Positions 5,120-6,392 of a stretch of 6,392 bases of DNA are shown here, piece after piece. The DNA comes from Myxococcales bacterium (GTDB taxonomy: Bacteria; Myxococcota; Polyangia; Fen-1088), in the NCBI GenBank assembly GCA_003155465.1, contig PMCR01000542.1:346-6737 (forward strand), read 5' to 3'. The position numbers and the translations under genes were made by a program. Under the pieces are notes generated by a model. The model was not told where the DNA came from. It worked only from the letters and a program-made list of their open reading frames with translations, and did not search any database. Every line of letters begins with the position of its first letter. The stretch's first letter is position 1.

Positions 5120-6392
5120 ATGATGACACGAAAACGATTCTTGAAGGGTGGAGTGCTCACCGTATTCACAGCCGGCGTCATCTTTCTGGGGTGGTTCATG
5201 GCCAGGCCCAAGTCGGCGGACGCATACACGATTTCCACCATTGTCACCGCCGGGTGCCACGAAAAGGTCACGACAGAGGCGTTCCTAGCTGTGCGCAACG
5301 ATCCTGACCCCGCAATTGCGGCAGCCGCGGCGCCGCCTCTACCTCCCGTGGACAGAAACGACCAGGCACTCATCGACGATTTGGAGTTTACCCCGGCGGA
5401 CGGCATGACCGATCTGGGTGGCGCGACCTTGCTGGTGGGCGTCCGCGACAACGATCTGAAGGGGCGAGATTCGATGGATCTCAGCCAGTTGCCGCTGGTT
5501 CATGGCGATCCCGGCGCGCAGCGCGAGCATTGCCTCCGCGGCGCGAATGAGCAGGAGGTGGAGGCCGGCGGAGGCGGATCGGAAGCAGCAATTTCCGACT
5601 GTCGCGCGTTCATCATCGAACGGGTTGGACAGGCCCTCGCTGGGCTCGATGCCACAACACGCATGCCCGATCCCACCAATAGGACCTCGCTGCCGCTCTA
5701 CCTGGCGCTCCGCCATGGCGTGAATGCCTTGCTGCCAACTTACTATGTGCGCATCGGCCAGGCGATTCACGCCGTCGAGGATAGCTTCACCCATACCTAT
5801 CGCACTTCCGATGGGATGCAGATTACCGTCGTGATGGATTGGGTGGACGAGGCCAACGGGAAGTGGGACGAGGCGACCAACGGGCCACCCCACTCGAGCG
5901 AGATGGACCGCTGCGATGATCCCAACCCTCTGCAACTACAAAGGCGTCAGCTTGCGACCGAAGCAGCCGCGGCGGTTTTGCATGCGACGCTCGATCCCAG
6001 TCAAACCAACGATCAGAAGATGGCTGCAGTGGAGGTGCTCTTGGACAAGTATCTGACTTACTCACCGGGTTGCACGTTTCCCAACTGGTGCGACGCGCCC
6101 GAACGTAAACTCGGCAACGCGTCCCTGCTCGGCTGCAGCGTGGGTGGGCCAGGGAACCGGAGTGCGGCTTCGGGATTGGCGGTCCTTCTCGGGCTGCTCG
6201 CCTTGCTGAGACAGGCACGGCGACGACGCCGCGCCATGGTCGGCATGACCTTGCTTTTCATCGCAAGCCTCCTGCCGAGCCGTGCGTTCGCGCAGGCAGA
6301 AGCCGCCCCACCGGGCTTCGAGGCTACCGCCGCCGCCGCCGCCGCCGCCGCGGAGGAAAAGCACGCCCCACCGCCGCCGGTTACCACGCCGG
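5120..6392 (+). CDS. Secreted zinc-phospholipase-C/S1-P1-like protein with internal MYXO-CTERM-like segment, partial
   Basis: The frame is open from ATG 5120 to the right edge (424 full codons), so the C-terminus is unseen. Residues 1-35 are an export signal: basic MMTRKRFLK, hydrophobic core, and likely cleavage at ADA before Y36. CHEKVTTEAF (46-55) supplies an early His. VHGDP and HC (His128, His137) follow, then IGQAIHAVEDSFTHTYR (His217, Glu220, Asp221, His225), and WVDE (Asp243) with His258. The HxxxDxxxH core resembles zinc-dependent phospholipase C and S1/P1 nuclease folds, which bind zinc through His and Asp; I infer a metal-dependent hydrolase without a known substrate. At 338-371 a GCS motif, a hydrophobic stretch (about 349-363) and a cluster of five Arg (367-371) resemble a MYXO-CTERM surface-sorting tail, normally the end of a protein. 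Here translation continues through a second signal-like segment (373-391, AFA before Q392), then eight Ala and a Pro-rich linker. No ribosome site precedes M373 or M376, so a single fused protein is more likely than two genes. The export and sorting features are clearer than the enzyme class. Confidence 0.78.
   Translation, partial: MMTRKRFLKGGVLTVFTAGVIFLGWFMARPKSADAYTISTIVTAGCHEKVTTEAFLAVRNDPDPAIAAAAAPPLPPVDRNDQALIDDLEFTPADGMTDLGGATLLVGVRDNDLKGRDSMDLSQLPLVHGDPGAQREHCLRGANEQEVEAGGGGSEAAISDCRAFIIERVGQALAGLDATTRMPDPTNRTSLPLYLALRHGVNALLPTYYVRIGQAIHAVEDSFTHTYRTSDGMQITVVMDWVDEANGKWDEATNGPPHSSEMDRCDDPNPLQLQRRQLATEAAAAVLHATLDPSQTNDQKMAAVEVLLDKYLTYSPGCTFPNWCDAPERKLGNASLLGCSVGGPGNRSAASGLAVLLGLLALLRQARRRRRAMVGMTLLFIASLLPSRAFAQAEAAPPGFEATAAAAAAAAEEKHAPPPPVTTP
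6329..6349 (+). repeat. (GCC)7 trinucleotide repeat coding for polyalanine
   Basis: Seven consecutive GCC codons, followed by GCG, encode eight alanines in the linker after the second signal-like segment of the phospholipase-C-like protein. Such a pure triplet tract can change length by replication slippage without breaking the frame. Confidence 0.9.

Noticed and set aside
5339..5935. A 198-residue minus-strand frame opposite the phospholipase-C-like gene
   Set aside because: It is antisense to a gene with a ribosome site, signal peptide and metal-binding pattern, and resembles no family.
6236..6392. A separate gene starting at M373 or M376 of the last reading frame
   Set aside because: No ribosome site precedes either ATG and no stop separates it from the upstream protein, so it is kept as one fused frame and flagged as a finding.

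Overview
The window looks like a piece of a GC-rich chromosome from a Myxococcota-type (former Deltaproteobacteria) bacterium. This rests on three things read from the sequence: a lipoprotein with a long Asp/Gly/Ala-rich linker ahead of NHL repeats, a Cys-plus-hydrophobic-plus-Arg-cluster tail resembling the MYXO-CTERM sorting signal, and strong GC bias that leaves many long antisense shadow frames. No taxonomic marker gene is present, so the assignment is an inference.

Layout. Positions 1-753 (minus strand) hold the N-terminal part of a GGDEF diguanylate cyclase that runs off the left edge. Positions 754-1164 are a divergent intergenic region carrying a decayed fragment of an IS630-type transposase. 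Positions 1165-2703 (plus) encode a secreted lipoprotein with a six-bladed NHL-type propeller. Positions 2704-3089 hold nothing I can support. Positions 3090-3534 (minus) are an integrase-core (rve) transposase reduced to its two ends by an internal deletion.

The right half is a same-strand run: a PAP2-family membrane phosphatase-like protein (3706-4752), a 49-residue two-helix membrane protein of the lmo0937/DUF5670 type (4871-5020), a perfect 17-bp stem-loop (5061-5098), and a large secreted protein with a zinc-phospholipase-C/S1-P1-nuclease-like His/Asp pattern (5120 to beyond the right edge). The last protein carries a MYXO-CTERM-like tail in its middle. It is followed in frame by a second signal-peptide-like segment and an Ala/Pro linker into an unseen C-terminal part.

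How the genes might relate: a PAP2 protein and a phospholipase-C-like protein could both act on lipid head groups at the cell envelope. Gaps of about 100-120 bases and the strong hairpin argue against a tight operon, so the link is only a hypothesis. The GGDEF gene and the NHL lipoprotein have no evident functional link. The two transposase relics show that the region has received and lost insertion elements. I found no RNA gene, CRISPR array or obvious defence system.
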